From contig CM042012.1 of NCBI GenBank assembly GCA_023525715.1, positions 37,946,189 through 38,010,188 on the forward strand: a DNA stretch of 64,000 nucleotides, read 5' to 3'. Below the pieces are notes generated by a model that did not search any database, was not told where the DNA came from, and saw only the letters and a list, made by a program, of their open reading frames with translations. The DNA is from Cichorium intybus (taxonomy: Eukaryota > Streptophyta > Magnoliopsida > Asterales > Asteraceae). Shown here in pieces: positions 27,487 through 38,947 of the stretch (position 1 is the first letter of the stretch; every line of letters begins with the position of its first letter). A program made the translations under genes and the position numbers.

Positions 27487-27831
27487 AGAATCCCACGGAG
27501 GCACAAATCTCTCTCTCTCTCTCAAAGAAAAAACGAAACTAATGAAAAAATCCATCTTCCAAACAGGAAAAAAAAAAAAAAAAAAAAAAACCCTTTTCTC
27601 AGTAAAATCTTATTGGTTCGATTTTTGTCTCTTAAATCCCTCTTTTTGCGTCAATTCACTACCCTCATGCCCATTTCACACACCCGTCAACAATCACCCA
27701 AGTCGAAATGGGCGTGAGTTAAAAAAATCTATGAACTTGGACACACAACAAAGATCCTGTCTACATTCATAAAACCCACAAAAATTCTTCAATTCTTTAA
27801 GCTTTTTAATCAAGAATCTATCTTACTCCAC
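27487..27831 (+). promoter_or_regulatory. 5' flank and leader of the pseudokinase gene
   Basis: Contains a (CT)n run near 27510, a 21-bp A-run near 27570 and no convincing TATA box. The upstream MITE nest ends only 345 bp before the start codon, so the original promoter may have been displaced or replaced by element sequence. The transcription start is not visible. Confidence 0.4.
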
Positions 27832-28785
27832 ATGGAGGACAGACACATGGTCATGCTAATTGTGGCATTATTCTTTTCATTTGCTTTATTCGTTTCTCTA
27901 GCTTTGATTTGTATCTTTAGAAGAAAATGGTGTTCGAAAGATGAATCTTGGGATAAAGAATCAAACTTTGAAGTTAAAGAAATGGAGATGAAAGGTGATT
28001 TGATCAAGTTTGAAGGTGGTGAAGATCTCACTTGTTTTGATATATTGGATGCTCCTGGTGAAGTGATTGGTAAATCGAGTTATGGAACTTTGTATAGGGC
28101 CAATTTGGTGAGAAATGATTCAGTTGTGGTGTTAAGATTCTTGAGACCAGCTTGCACTGAGAAGGTACAAGATGTTATGCAAGTGGTACGACTTCTGGGG
28201 TCAATTAGACATCCTAATTTGGTGCCTCTTTGTGGGTTCTATGTTGGTCCTAGAGGTGAAAAGCTTCTGGTTCAGCCCTTTTACAGGAGAGGAAATCTTG
28301 CTCAATTTATTAGAGGTAAATATCTCTATACTTTTTGTATGAAATGAGAACTTGTGATCTTGTGAAATTCTTTAATAAATATTTGATATTTCAAGTGGGT
28401 TTTGTAACTTTGTTTAGTTTTGCTTGAAACGTTTTCATTGAACTACTTTTTTTTTTGGTACATTGCTATACCAAATAACTTCTTTTGTTATACATTGTTC
28501 TACCAATAAGTAAAGATTCCCAAGCTTAAGCAAATAACCAACTATAAAGGGTTGCTTTTGCAATTTTCTGCAAATTTTTTTTGATATTCCATTGGTTTTG
28601 TTTAATTTTACTTAAAATAAATTCACTATATCTCTATTGATGTAGTACTTCGTTTTGCTAGATGATTTTTCAAAAGTTAGCATTTCCAAGTTCTAATATT
28701 ATTTGATTCTTTTCTTTTATTAATTATAAATAAAAATCGTTCTTTTGTCTAATTAATATATAAAAAATTCTCTAAATTATTATAT

Positions 28786-28843
<58 letters not shown>

Positions 28844-30687
28844 ATTTTATGTATTTAAGAAAATTAGATATATGGTAACATTTAGAGATATATAAATATT
28901 ATGCATATACAAATTTTGTAATAATTAACAAAATGTATTTAAATATTTTATTTTTTTTCCTATAATAAGAAGCTATATAAAACTATATTGTTTAATAATC
29001 AAAAGTCTAATTTCAGTTATATTGATTTGTATAAAAAGATAAAAATAATACATAAAAATTTGATAACTTTGGTTTGTTGAGTTGCCACTAAAAATGTAAG
29101 AAAAAGAAATTGTGGATAACCCTCTATAGTTTTCTTGTCTAATCTTCTGCAATAAAGATTTGGTCTTTCAATTGTGTTTTGTTTAATTATTACTTGAATT
29201 TTTTTCACAAAACCTGTTGCAATGTAGTACTTCTAAGTCACGATTCTTTTGTTGTAAATTTCTCCACCAAATAGGTTAATTATTTCAACCTTTAGCAAAG
29301 AACCATTCATTATTGTTTTCATGTTTAGCTTTTAGCAATTTCTTTTTGATCCTTCTATTGTGCTTTCTCAAAATTTACCGGAAAATTCCTTAAACCAGTA
29401 AAGTTGTACCTTATGCTTCTTATGTTGTACATAGTTATACCAAAAGGTTTGAGAACTCATAGCTTCAGGGAACAACCACCCTTGTTGTACCTTATGCTTC
29501 TTATGTTGTACATAGTTATACCAAAAGGTTTGAGAACTCATAACTTCAGGAACAACCACCCTTAATTAATGGTTTCATGAAAATCTTTAAGTCTGTAAGA
29601 AATAAGAGTAAATTACATTTTTGGTCCCTGTTGTTTGAGAAAACTAACATATAGGTCCTAACTATTCAAATCCAACGTTTTAGATCACTAAGGTTTCCGA
29701 AAACTAACAAAGACATCCCTGGGTCAAGTAAAGAGACTAAAATGTCATTTCTCATTTCTTTTTCTTTTTTCTTTTATACATATTATATAATTAGTTAATA
29801 AAAAAATAAACCTAACCCACCCCCACCCACGGCCACCCCACCCACCTCTCTCTCTCTCTCCAACAAGCCCTACCAAGATCATCATCTTCTACCTCCGTTC
29901 CTGAAGTGGCTATTGTTCCAAAGGCAGAGAAGGTTGAAGCGACTGCGCCTGTCGTTTGTGAGAAAGATGGCCCCCCTGAGCCTGAGGCTGAGGCCGAGGA
30001 GACTGTGAAAGTTGTGGAAGAGGAGAAGGAGAAGATTTCTGAATCGGCTTCGTTGAAGGAGGAATCTAATGTTGCCGGTGAGATTCCCGATCCGTAGAAA
30101 AAGGCGTTGGATGAACTGAAGCAGTTGGTTCAGGAGGCGCTTAACAAGCATGAATTTACTGCTCCTCCGGCTCGTGATGAGACGGCTGTGAAGGACGAAA
30201 TGAACCTTTCCGGACAAAATCTCACCGTTAATTGGGTGGGTTGTGGTGTGCGACTATACGGGAGTGTTTTGTACGCCCGCACTGGATAATAGTTCAGAGA
30301 GAACAGTCGCCAAAATCGACCTTAACCACGGTGAAGCTGGGTATTTGCTGGAGGAGCTTGGGTTGTTGAAGGATATTGCGTTGTATCATATTAATTCAAA
30401 TCGGTTTTGTGGAACTGTTCCGCGTCAAGTTTCGTCACTTGAAATTACTCCATGAACTCGACCTTAGCAACAATAGGTTTGCCGGAAAATTCCCTTTCGT
30501 TGTTCTGGAATTAACGATGTTGAAGTTTTTAGATCTCCGGTTTAATGGGTTTGAAGGTAGTGTTCTTAAAGAATTGTTTGATAAGGGCTTGGATGCCATA
30601 TTTATTTATCACTATGAGTTCCTGTTTGAATTGTCGCACGATTTGATTTACCAAAATCACAATGAGTTCCTGTTTGAACTGTACGGG

Positions 30688-30727
<40 letters not shown>

Positions 30728-31888
30728 CGGTGGGGTGGGGGTGGGTTAGGTTTATTTATTATTTTTTTTATTAACTAATTATATAATATGTATAAAAGAC
30801 AAAAGAAAATAAATTAGAAAGGACATTTTAGTCTCTTTACTTGATCCAGGGACGTATTTGTTAGTTTTCGGAAACCTTAATTACCTAAAACGTTGGATTT
30901 GGATAGTTAGGACCTATTTGTTAGTTTTCTCAAACCACAGGGACCAAAAGTGTAATTTACTCAAGAAATAATTGTATTTATCTTTTTATTTATTTTTTTT
31001 TTATAAAAGTCCTTAAATTTTTTGATTCATTAAAAACTTTAAGTTTGAAATGAATGTTCGGTGTTACCTTTAGTTTGACGACATTCCTATCAAACTTAAG
31101 GGTTTTAATAAAACATACATAAATTTTAAGGCTTTTATGAAAAAAAAAATACATAAAAGAGTAAATTCGAATATTTCCGATAAAGTTAAAGAATTTTTAT
31201 GAAAATAACCCTTAATCATTTGCAACAAAGGTTTGAATGTTTGATCTTGCAATTGGGTTTTCTTAACTTCAACTTGAAACAAATTCTCCAACCCTCTAAC
31301 AATGCAGTACCTTATGCTGCTTCTCTTGTACATTTATCAGATGGAAATGGTGAAACTCGGAAGTGGAGTGTCATTTACAGGATATCAATTGGCATTGCTA
31401 AAGGCTTACACCATCTCCATACAAACCTTCAAAAGCCAATCATTCATGGAAATTTAAAATCAAAAAACATACTTTTAGGCCGAAATCAACAGACAATTGT
31501 GTCTGATTTCGGTTTGCATATGCTCTTGAACCGCTCTGCAACACAAGAAATGCTCGAAGACGCTGCTGTTGAAGGATACAACCCACCGGAATCGATTAAA
31601 ACGAACGATACCAGTCTTGAAACCGATATCTTCAATTTTGGAGTGATTTTACTCGAATTACTTACCGGTAAAGAATCGACAAGTAAGGAAAAAACAGACT
31701 CTGATCGAGATTTCCATTTTAACACAGTGTTGGATCACCGGATATCGGATTTCTACCGTCTTGTTAGTCCAGTTGATGAAGAACACATCCTTAAACTGTC
31801 TCAGCTTGCGGTCACATGCTGTTCATCATTGCCTTCTCTCAGGCCCGACATAAAATATATATGCAAGAAGCTACGCGAAATCGGATGA
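27832..31888 (+). CDS. LRR-less receptor-like pseudokinase (TMKL1/LRR-III-like), two exons
   Basis: Exon 1 is 27832-28315 and exon 2 is 31341-31888, joined across a 3,025-bp GT/AG intron; the product is 343 residues. A short N-terminus is followed by a single membrane segment (about residues 8-28) with basic residues after it (RRK), so the kinase-like domain faces the cytosol. There are no leucine-rich repeats outside. Catalytic motifs are degenerate: the glycine loop reads GKSSYGTLYRA (80-90), the VAIK lysine is Arg (R102), the HRD triad is HGN (197-199); DFG (217-219) and K201/N204 remain. Related plant proteins such as TMKL1 are catalytically dead and act as scaffolds. 'FEGGEDLTCFDIL' and the subdomain XI end 'SLRPDIKYICKKL' fit the LRR-III clade. 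The partner and ligand are unknown. An LRR-encoding upstream exon could have been lost. Confidence 0.8.
28793..28838. repeat. (TA)n microsatellite, about 46 bp
   Basis: TA dinucleotides inside the pseudokinase intron. Confidence 0.93.
29403..29563. repeat. 80-bp tandem duplication
   Basis: Two adjacent copies (about 29404-29483 and 29485-29563) differing at two positions. Each contains 'ccaaaaggtttgagaactc'. Confidence 0.9.
29882..30204 (+). pseudogene. Captured patellin N-terminal fragment
   Basis: The plus-strand frame reads an acidic Glu/Val/Lys-rich stretch ('EAEAEETVKVVEEEKEK'), then a TAG at 30095-30097, then 'KKALDELKQLVQEALNKHEF' and 'TAPPA'. This is the acidic N-terminus and conserved start of patellins, plant Sec14-like phosphoinositide-binding proteins that act in membrane trafficking and cell-plate formation. 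In intact patellins the position of the TAG is normally Glu, so one base change created it. The Sec14 and GOLD domains are absent. Confidence 0.78.
30205..30690 (+). pseudogene. Captured leucine-rich-repeat extensin (LRX) fragment
   Basis: Read across two or three frames: 'NLTVNWVG', then 'TGVFCTPALDNSSERTV', 'EELGLLKDIALYHINSNRFC', 'LLHELDLSNNRFAGKFP' and 'FLDLRFNGFEGSV'. This is the N-terminal LRR region of LRX cell-wall proteins, which bind RALF peptides and link wall and plasma membrane. The Pro-rich extensin tail is absent. Frameshifts at about 30245 and 30420, and a partial repeat of 'EFLFEL' near the end, show that it is non-functional. Confidence 0.8.
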
Positions 31889-32273
31889 CAAAAGTATCGG
31901 TAATGGTGGTGTAAATTGTTGAGACGACGGAGAATTTTCTGGGCTGCTCAGAATCTTGAAGATTCATTGATACTAGGATTAGGGTTCCGCTGTTTGCTAT
32001 TTGCATCCCGATTATTTCTACCTTATTTTTTTGTTACATCCTTAAATCAATAAAATCATATTTGATTATTTTATAGTCGATCGAATCAAAATCACAATTA
32101 CTTAAAACACTTTCTCTTCTATTATTTTAGATTTGTTTTATTTTCATTTTGTTTTATTATTCTTTTTATATAATATATAATACAATTTATTGTAGTATTT
32201 TTATTTACTTTTAATTATATGTCACTAAAAATTAGCATAGTTAAATCGACAGGTAATACAGTTTATAAATATT
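31889..32273 (+). other. 3' flank of the pseudokinase gene
   Basis: AT-rich; an AATAAA signal in 'tcaataaaatca' near 32048 is a plausible polyadenylation site about 160 bp after the stop. No further gene. Confidence 0.5.
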
Positions 32274-32281
32274 AGTATATT

Positions 32282-32447
32282 TAGGGGCGGACGTAAGATT
32301 TACTAATAGCCGTGACACAGGAGATGCACTCTATGAAGTATTTTTTTCCACGGACTTGCACCCTATTAGGAAAAAAAAATTTGCAGTACATGTACAAAAT
32401 TTAGCCGTGTCCTAGGCCACCCTGGACACTATACACATCCGCCCCTG
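32282..32447. mobile_element. hAT-type MITE, 166 bp
   Basis: Left end TAGGGGCGGACG; right end read on the minus strand CAGGGGCGGATG. The 8-bp target duplication AGTATATT is at 32274-32281 and 32448-32455. No coding sequence. Confidence 0.87.
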
Positions 32448-32546
32448 AGTATATTATTATTATTATTATTAAACAACAAATTAATCATACTCTCATATTA
32501 ATCATCTAAATTTCTTCATAGCGAAGATCGAACCCTCAACCATAAG

Positions 32547-34016
32547 TGTAACGCCCCAATTTCCAATCAAAAAGTTTCTTTAAAAATTTTAAGTAAAAAC
32601 ATAGATAATCTTATTAACATGCTTAAAAGGTGTTCATCAAAACTATTACCAGAGTGTATACGTCCCATAATTATAAAAATCTCATTTAATAATACAACTG
32701 CAATTCATTAGTGTGCGATGCACCGCCGTCACGCCGAGCTCACCCCTTTATCAACTGAAGTACCTGAAAATGTTTTAAAATCAACGGGTAAGCTTAAAGC
32801 TTAGTGAGTCCACAAATTACCATACATGCCCACACATTAAACAACCCGTCCTCAAGAACGACCCGACCCTACCCGCCATACAACAGCTACGGGCGTCCAT
32901 CATACAACAGCTATGGACACGGGAAGGTTCTACCCATCATACAACAGCTATGGGTTCCCGGTTATGGCCCAACCCATCATACAACAGCTATGGGACAAGG
33001 CAATAGTCCAACTCGCCATACAACAGCTACGAGGGGACACGCATCAGTACTGAGCCCAACAACAAATAACCACAGATATATAGCAAATCATATAATTGTA
33101 ACTAACACACAAGATGCCTAGCATGCAACATCATATAGTAAGGTGAGGATACTCACCTGATTCGAAACCGCACAGATATACTTTAATATCTCCACTAGCT
33201 CGTCCACACACCTATATCACACATATACAACTTGTCAAGCACTGACTAAACTTCTATAGACTTGCCTAAAGGTCAGACCCAACGTTTACCACCAAACCAG
33301 GGTCAAAACCAAACCTTAGGGTCAAACAGTCGCTCGCCGCGGCGTGGCTTCTCGCCCTACGCGCCGCAGCTACCCTTGCACAATTACGGGGGTTCAGCCG
33401 AGTCCACGCCGCTGACATAGCCAGTCCGCGTCGCGGCTCGTAACATTCCAAAATGTTATTACCGCTTAACAGTACATCAATCGGCTAGGGTTCCTTTCTA
33501 CACCCTTCCTGGGATCAGAAACTACCCTAAGGTCACTTCCTTACGGACATGCAAGTCCATGCATGTCCTTGGTCCAAACCCTAAGTGCTACAAATCGTCT
33601 AAAGCTACAAACCAACTGGTAACACCATATGACGGGATAAAAAGGAAAGTCAGAAGAGTAAATCTTCTTACCTTACTTCTGAAGGACGGAGTGATGCCCA
33701 CGATCCGTCCCAAACCTTCTCCCGCGTTGGATCTCCTTCTTCTAATCTCCCAAAACCTTCAAAGCCTCGAGACCAAAGAGTATCTGCCGAAACCAGACGC
33801 CTCTACTCTAGAAAACTCCCAAAAACACGAACCCTAGGGCTAGGTCCCTTTATATAGGCGTTTAAATCCGAATTAGGGTTTTTCACTTTAGAGGCACACC
33901 GCGTCGCAGGTTCTTTAGAACCGCGCCGCGCGTAGAAATCCTACGCGATTCTAGATTCTTCCTAAAGTCGCGCCGCGGATTCATCCGGGCCGCGCCTCGG
34001 CGGAACGGGTCTTACA
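32547..34016 (-). mobile_element. Solo LTR, 1,470 bp, with GC-rich islands
   Basis: On the plus strand it begins TGTAACGCCCC and ends CGGGTCTTACA, flanked by ATAAG on both sides (32542-32546 and 34017-34021). Minus orientation is inferred from the TATATAAAG box on that strand near 33852-33860 and from the typical TGTAAGACCC start. It contains five copies of 'catacaacagctatgg'-like units (32877-33030) and clusters of CG-rich words such as CGCCGCGG (33330-33435 and 33895-34005). There is no primer-binding site or internal region, so it is the product of LTR-LTR recombination. Confidence 0.85.
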
Positions 34017-35434
34017 ATAAGAGTAAAAAGGCAACTCGAATGCCGTTAGGATAAACCTTTTTAATAACTTTTAACTTACTTATACTGTGACACCCGTGAT
34101 TTTTTTTTTAAATAAACATTATCACATGTAATAAAAATCCGAATAATCACAAACTGAATATCAATACAACCATAGTAATGAATCAGAACTTATACATAAC
34201 ATAATAATTAAATACAAACACATTATATTCCAAAGTTATTTCACTCTACTTCATTTTTCTTTAATCCTTGTATGCCTAAAATACACAACATAAACATATA
34301 TACATAAGACTATAAAGTCTTGTGAGTTACATAAGTTTATACTAGCAATATATTTATACAAATACTCATTTGAATACCGTTTACTTGTAAGACCTCATTA
34401 ACATATCAACATTTTCTTATCTTCAATTACTCTCTCCTTTACACACCAGGATGTGGAAAATAACTCCACAACATTGCTTCTACTAAGAATCCATTTTACA
34501 ATAATCATACGTATTGTATATCATACTCTACTTGTCAACAAAACATATACATTATTGACTCTTTATATATTGTTTGGATACATAATCCTTGCCACATATA
34601 CTACGTAAGTAACTCCTACTCCTTTAATCTTTATATTGTTTCTGTAACTACTTATACTCATACATTTCACATATAGATAACATTTATATACTTGTACATC
34701 ATACATTGTCTCTTAAGTCACATGGTTGACTTTTTTAAACAGGCATATATTTTCACACATACAACACAACTCATATAACTGAGTATCATCACATATTAAA
34801 ATAAACTTAAACCATACTGAATCATGAGATTCTTTTGATTCCGGTTTATATATAGACAACCCCATATTCTTTTCACTCATTAGAATGAAACCAATCTACC
34901 CATTAATGTGTGCTCAGTTCCCTCTCCCTTCAAGGAATAGAACATATCTATCCTTAAGGGCGTGCTAATATTATCTCCATTCATGGCATAGAATAACCAA
35001 CCATAAGGGTGTGCTAGTTTCATCTCCCTTCATGGTATAGAACGCATCCAACCATAAGGGCGTGCTAAAAACAACTACTTCGCGAAGGGAAATAGCATCC
35101 CAGTAGTGTTTACTAACCCCCCCTTCAAACAGGTAGAGTCCTGGTTAATCCCGCTTCAAACGGGTAAGATTCGGATTGATCCCCCTTTCTCATGGGTAAG
35201 ATCCTGGTTCGGACTACATTACTTTTACTTTCTTCTTTAGCTAACGGACTCAACTTTCATAACTCGTAGCACTACAATTACATAAATAGTCTATACATAC
35301 TATTTACACAATTCACCTTTAATACATTAATCTCATAACTATTGTATTTCATGTTAATACATTCCACCCAACATTCATTCATTCTTTGCATGCATATATT
35401 ATCTTCATGTTCTACATTATATGCCAATTACTTT

Positions 35435-35437
<3 letters not shown>

Positions 35438-35520
<83 letters not shown>
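35438..35520. repeat. (TA)n microsatellite, about 83 bp
   Basis: TA dinucleotides inside the large solo LTR. Confidence 0.96.
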
Positions 35521-35526
<6 letters not shown>

Positions 35527-36427
35527 CACAATCAATACAATCACTTTATTTCTTTATACCGTTACCTGAGGAGTTACGTCCTCAATTACACTAATTCATT
35601 ACATCTCATTTTGTAATTGGAATTATGTCTCCCAATACTTTACTTCTTCATCTACATCACTTTTACTACATTTTAATGTTATAGGCCAACACATTTACTT
35701 TACCACATTACTCATTATTTATAGGGAGTTATGTTTCACAATGCTTTACTTTTTCATCTATATCACTTTATATACCTTTTTAAGGCTATGTGCCAACACT
35801 TATACTTTACTACATTATTCATTATTCATGGAGAGTTATATCCACATATAACTTATTGTATTTCATAACATTCTTGCACTTTTACATATACTCCTTCTAC
35901 CATATCATCATTACTTATATGTATTTTTAAGGCTATAAGCAAAATACCAATTCTTTTATCATTACTCATAGCTTACTTATCATTCATATACTATTCATAA
36001 TATGGTATTCTCATTAGAACACCCATATCATTAGCCCACAAAATACTTATCAACATAACATAAGTATTAACACATGTTCATCTCTTCATGTAGAAAAATA
36101 CATAAATATTTCATAATATTTGCCATGTATCTTAAAGTGGGTAAAAGCTACATGTACTCACCTTGGCTAGTTAGAGAAGTCTAACTAGGGTTACTCCATT
36201 CCCTTGTCCCTTCCATTCCATGAACTTTACTCCTTAATTACCTAAGGACTTCACTACCATTCTTATTAAAACATGTTAGGTCTTAACAACAAGTAAAGAC
36301 CACTTAATCCATGTCCTACTATACTCATTTTTCATGTTTTCACACCATATTAAACATATACTAAAGATTAGGGGATCAAACTACTCAAATAGGGTCATAA
36401 TGGAAGTGAATTATACAAGTTCAAGTC

Positions 36428-36522
36428 ACACGGGTCGTGTAAGAGTACATGGGGTCGTGTTAGACTTCCAGTGCTTACTGCAGGATTCTACACGGGTCAT
36501 GTCAGGATCACACGGGTCGTGT
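36428..36522. repeat. Four copies of ACACGGGTCGTGT-like palindrome
   Basis: Copies at about 36428, 36447, 36490 and 36510, two of them with one or two changes. Same style as the GCACGACTCGTGC set in the unrelated Ty3 LTR. Confidence 0.75.
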
Positions 36523-37194
36523 AAATGCTACAGACCAGATTTTCAGCTCTAAATTTTTGTTCCTTCTTTGCAGTTTTAGTTCATTTCTTGGTTCCTTTTG
36601 TTCCCAAACTTAACCAAACTTTACCAATAGGTTCTATTAACCTTCAAACATGTCAAGAACATAATTTTATTCCTAAGTCTTATTTAGTTCATGATTTAAT
36701 GGTTAAGATCATAGGATGTCACAAGAGCTCTAAGGAAGCTCATGTGCACATCAACTCAATTACAATAGTCCATTTCTTTCTAACTTCTATATATGCGTAT
36801 ATACAATCAAGGGAAGCTAAATTAGGGGTTTTACAACAAAAAACATACTTCATTCATTACCAATTCATGACTCCAATTGTCCATTTCTATGGGTTTCATT
36901 CATGGAATCATCAATTCCATTCCACCCTTCAAATTATCATTTAGTTCCAACTTATTCTTGATTGCTTGGAATCATTAGGAAACCACTTATAAGGGTTTCT
37001 TTCATTTGTGAACACCATTACAACTACTTAATTACATCCAATTTAACACTATGATCATAAACCCCCAAATTCTAGGGTTAATAAGAATCAAAATCATTAA
37101 ATCATGATTCTAAACTATCCATGTGTTGGATAGTGATCATAAGGTGACTAGAAACTAATCTAACTACTTGGAATCATTGTAATTACTCCTCCTC

Positions 37195-38947
37195 TGTAAG
37201 ACCCGTATCCTGATTATAACGTATACTTAAAATAACAGTGTTAGGAATTATATGATGTTGGTAGTTATAAAGCTAAGAAAAACTTTAGTTACAATTTCAT
37301 ATGAAAATCAGCATTTTGTGTCGTTTTTAGAAAAATCATAATTAATTCTAGGAAACTCGTTTGGACCTCAAACCAATGCACAAAGTTTACAAATTGAGTT
37401 TAGTATAATTACCAAAAATAATAGTAAGCTTGAAAATGACATTATCTATGGTAAAAAATGCAATCTTTACTGATTAGTTCGGAATTGACAGATTAGATAG
37501 TCTGTTTTCAAAAATTCATAATAAATCATAGAAAAATCATATAAATACGTAAAATACATCCCTGGAAAGGTATTGAGATAAATTTCTGGAATATCAAATA
37601 AAAACGTGAATTTCATGGGTTTAAAGTCGGCTAAACCAGTCTTGAACAGACTGATTCTAGAATGTATTAATTTCAACAAATTTATATTATTAAAATCTTT
37701 TGTCAAAAGTGTCATGCCATTTTTTATTCAAGAATTCAAGTATAAATACCCCTCAAAACATCTCATAAACCACACAACTAAATCTCAATCCAATATATAG
37801 AGGTTTCTAAGCACTAGAGTGTAAGCAAGTGAGCGGAAGGAAGCTCAAAAGCCTAACGAATGAGTTATAAATCTCGACGACTGGTCATAAGGTAACTACA
37901 AACCTTTCTATAGCTTAATTAGGTATTGTAAAATAGTTTTTGTTAAGAAGTAGAATATTTAATAAGTATAACATATGTTATACTCATTTCTAACAATAGT
38001 AAACAAAAACCTTAAAATGTCGTTATTATAACAATTCGTAATTTCCGAAAATAATACCGATTGATTTACTTACGAGGACGGTGACTAGGACGATTACTTG
38101 GGATCTGGTTGTTGGATTTTCCGAAAGGCTAAAATGCTGAAAGGATCCTGCCACCCCATCTAATCTTCTATCTGGCCGTTCTTTACTTGATAAATCATGG
38201 AGTATCATATTGGAATTATTGAAGGGTTTAATGATGCGACTATAATATAGTTAAGGATTAAGAAATGATAGATTTCTTATTATGTTAACAATTAAAGTTG
38301 AAGGAAATACAAAGCCGAGAAAGATAAACGATATAGTCAACTATAATCAGGTGAGTCTTCTCACTATACTATAGGTGATATTGCATGCGTAGGAAGGAAG
38401 ATAGGTTAGGCTAAGGTGGTCTTACCTGTTATAATAATTGTATGAATTATTTCTATGATAATGATTGTTTGTGGACGGAAAGGGAATAGCCTGCGAGTCA
38501 TTAGACGGAACGGGAAAAGCCTGCGAGCGATAAGACAGAACGGGAACTGCCCGTGAGTCTTCAGCGGAACAGGGATAGCCCGCGAGTCTCACAGACATAT
38601 GAATGGTTATGATGTGTTGTATGTTATATGTGATGGATCGTATGGTATTTTGAGGAACTCACTAAGCTCCGTGCTTACCCTTTCCCTATATAAACTACTG
38701 TTTCAGGTACATCAGGTACCATGGATGGCAAGGCGTGACGTGTATACATTGTGCTGCTTCATTGGAGGACTGTTTTTGAAAGGATGTTCCGTTATGTTGT
38801 GATTTCATTAACTTTTGTTAATCCTGGGATGTTTTCATTAAACTTATAAGTTATGGAATTTTGTCAAAATTAATTAAGTGGCTTTTCTTATATTAAAGTG
38901 TTCGTTTAAATTTTTTTAATTTTACCCTAAAATTTTGGGATGTTACA
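37195..38947 (+). mobile_element. 5' LTR of the RWP-RK-carrying element
   Basis: 1,753 bp, TGTAAGACCC...TGTTACA. TATA box in 'aagtataaatacccc' near 37740. Near the 3' end four copies of 'acggaa(c)(g)gga..agcc.gcgag' lie in tandem (38474-38590). Confidence 0.92.

Larger units (their letters stand above)
29606..30962. mobile_element. Pack-MULE, 1,357 bp, with pieces of two host genes
   Basis: Terminal inverted repeats of about 255 bp start GAGTAAATTAC at 29606 and end GTAATTTACTC at 30962. The 9-bp target duplication AAGAAATAA lies at 29597-29605 and 30963-30971, which is diagnostic for Mutator-like elements. There is no transposase. The interior (about 29870-30690) is host-derived: a patellin fragment followed by an LRR-extensin fragment. 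It sits inside an intron of a host gene and would be spliced out with it. Confidence 0.92.
28316..31340 (+). other. Intron of the pseudokinase gene, expanded by insertions
   Basis: Donor G|GTAAAT at 28316, acceptor TTTATCAG| at 31340. It contains a (TA)n run (28793-28838), degenerate copies of a phrase 'gtacattg..taccaa' (about 28460, 28490, 29430, 29510), an 80-bp tandem duplication (29403-29563) and a Pack-MULE (29606-30962). The sequence before the acceptor ('ccttatgctgcttctcttg') resembles the duplicated unit, so the intron grew partly by local duplication. Confidence 0.75.

Noticed and set aside
37467..38208. Small open frames repeated at 43250-43991
   Set aside because: Both sets lie at the same positions in the two LTRs of one element and have no protein features.
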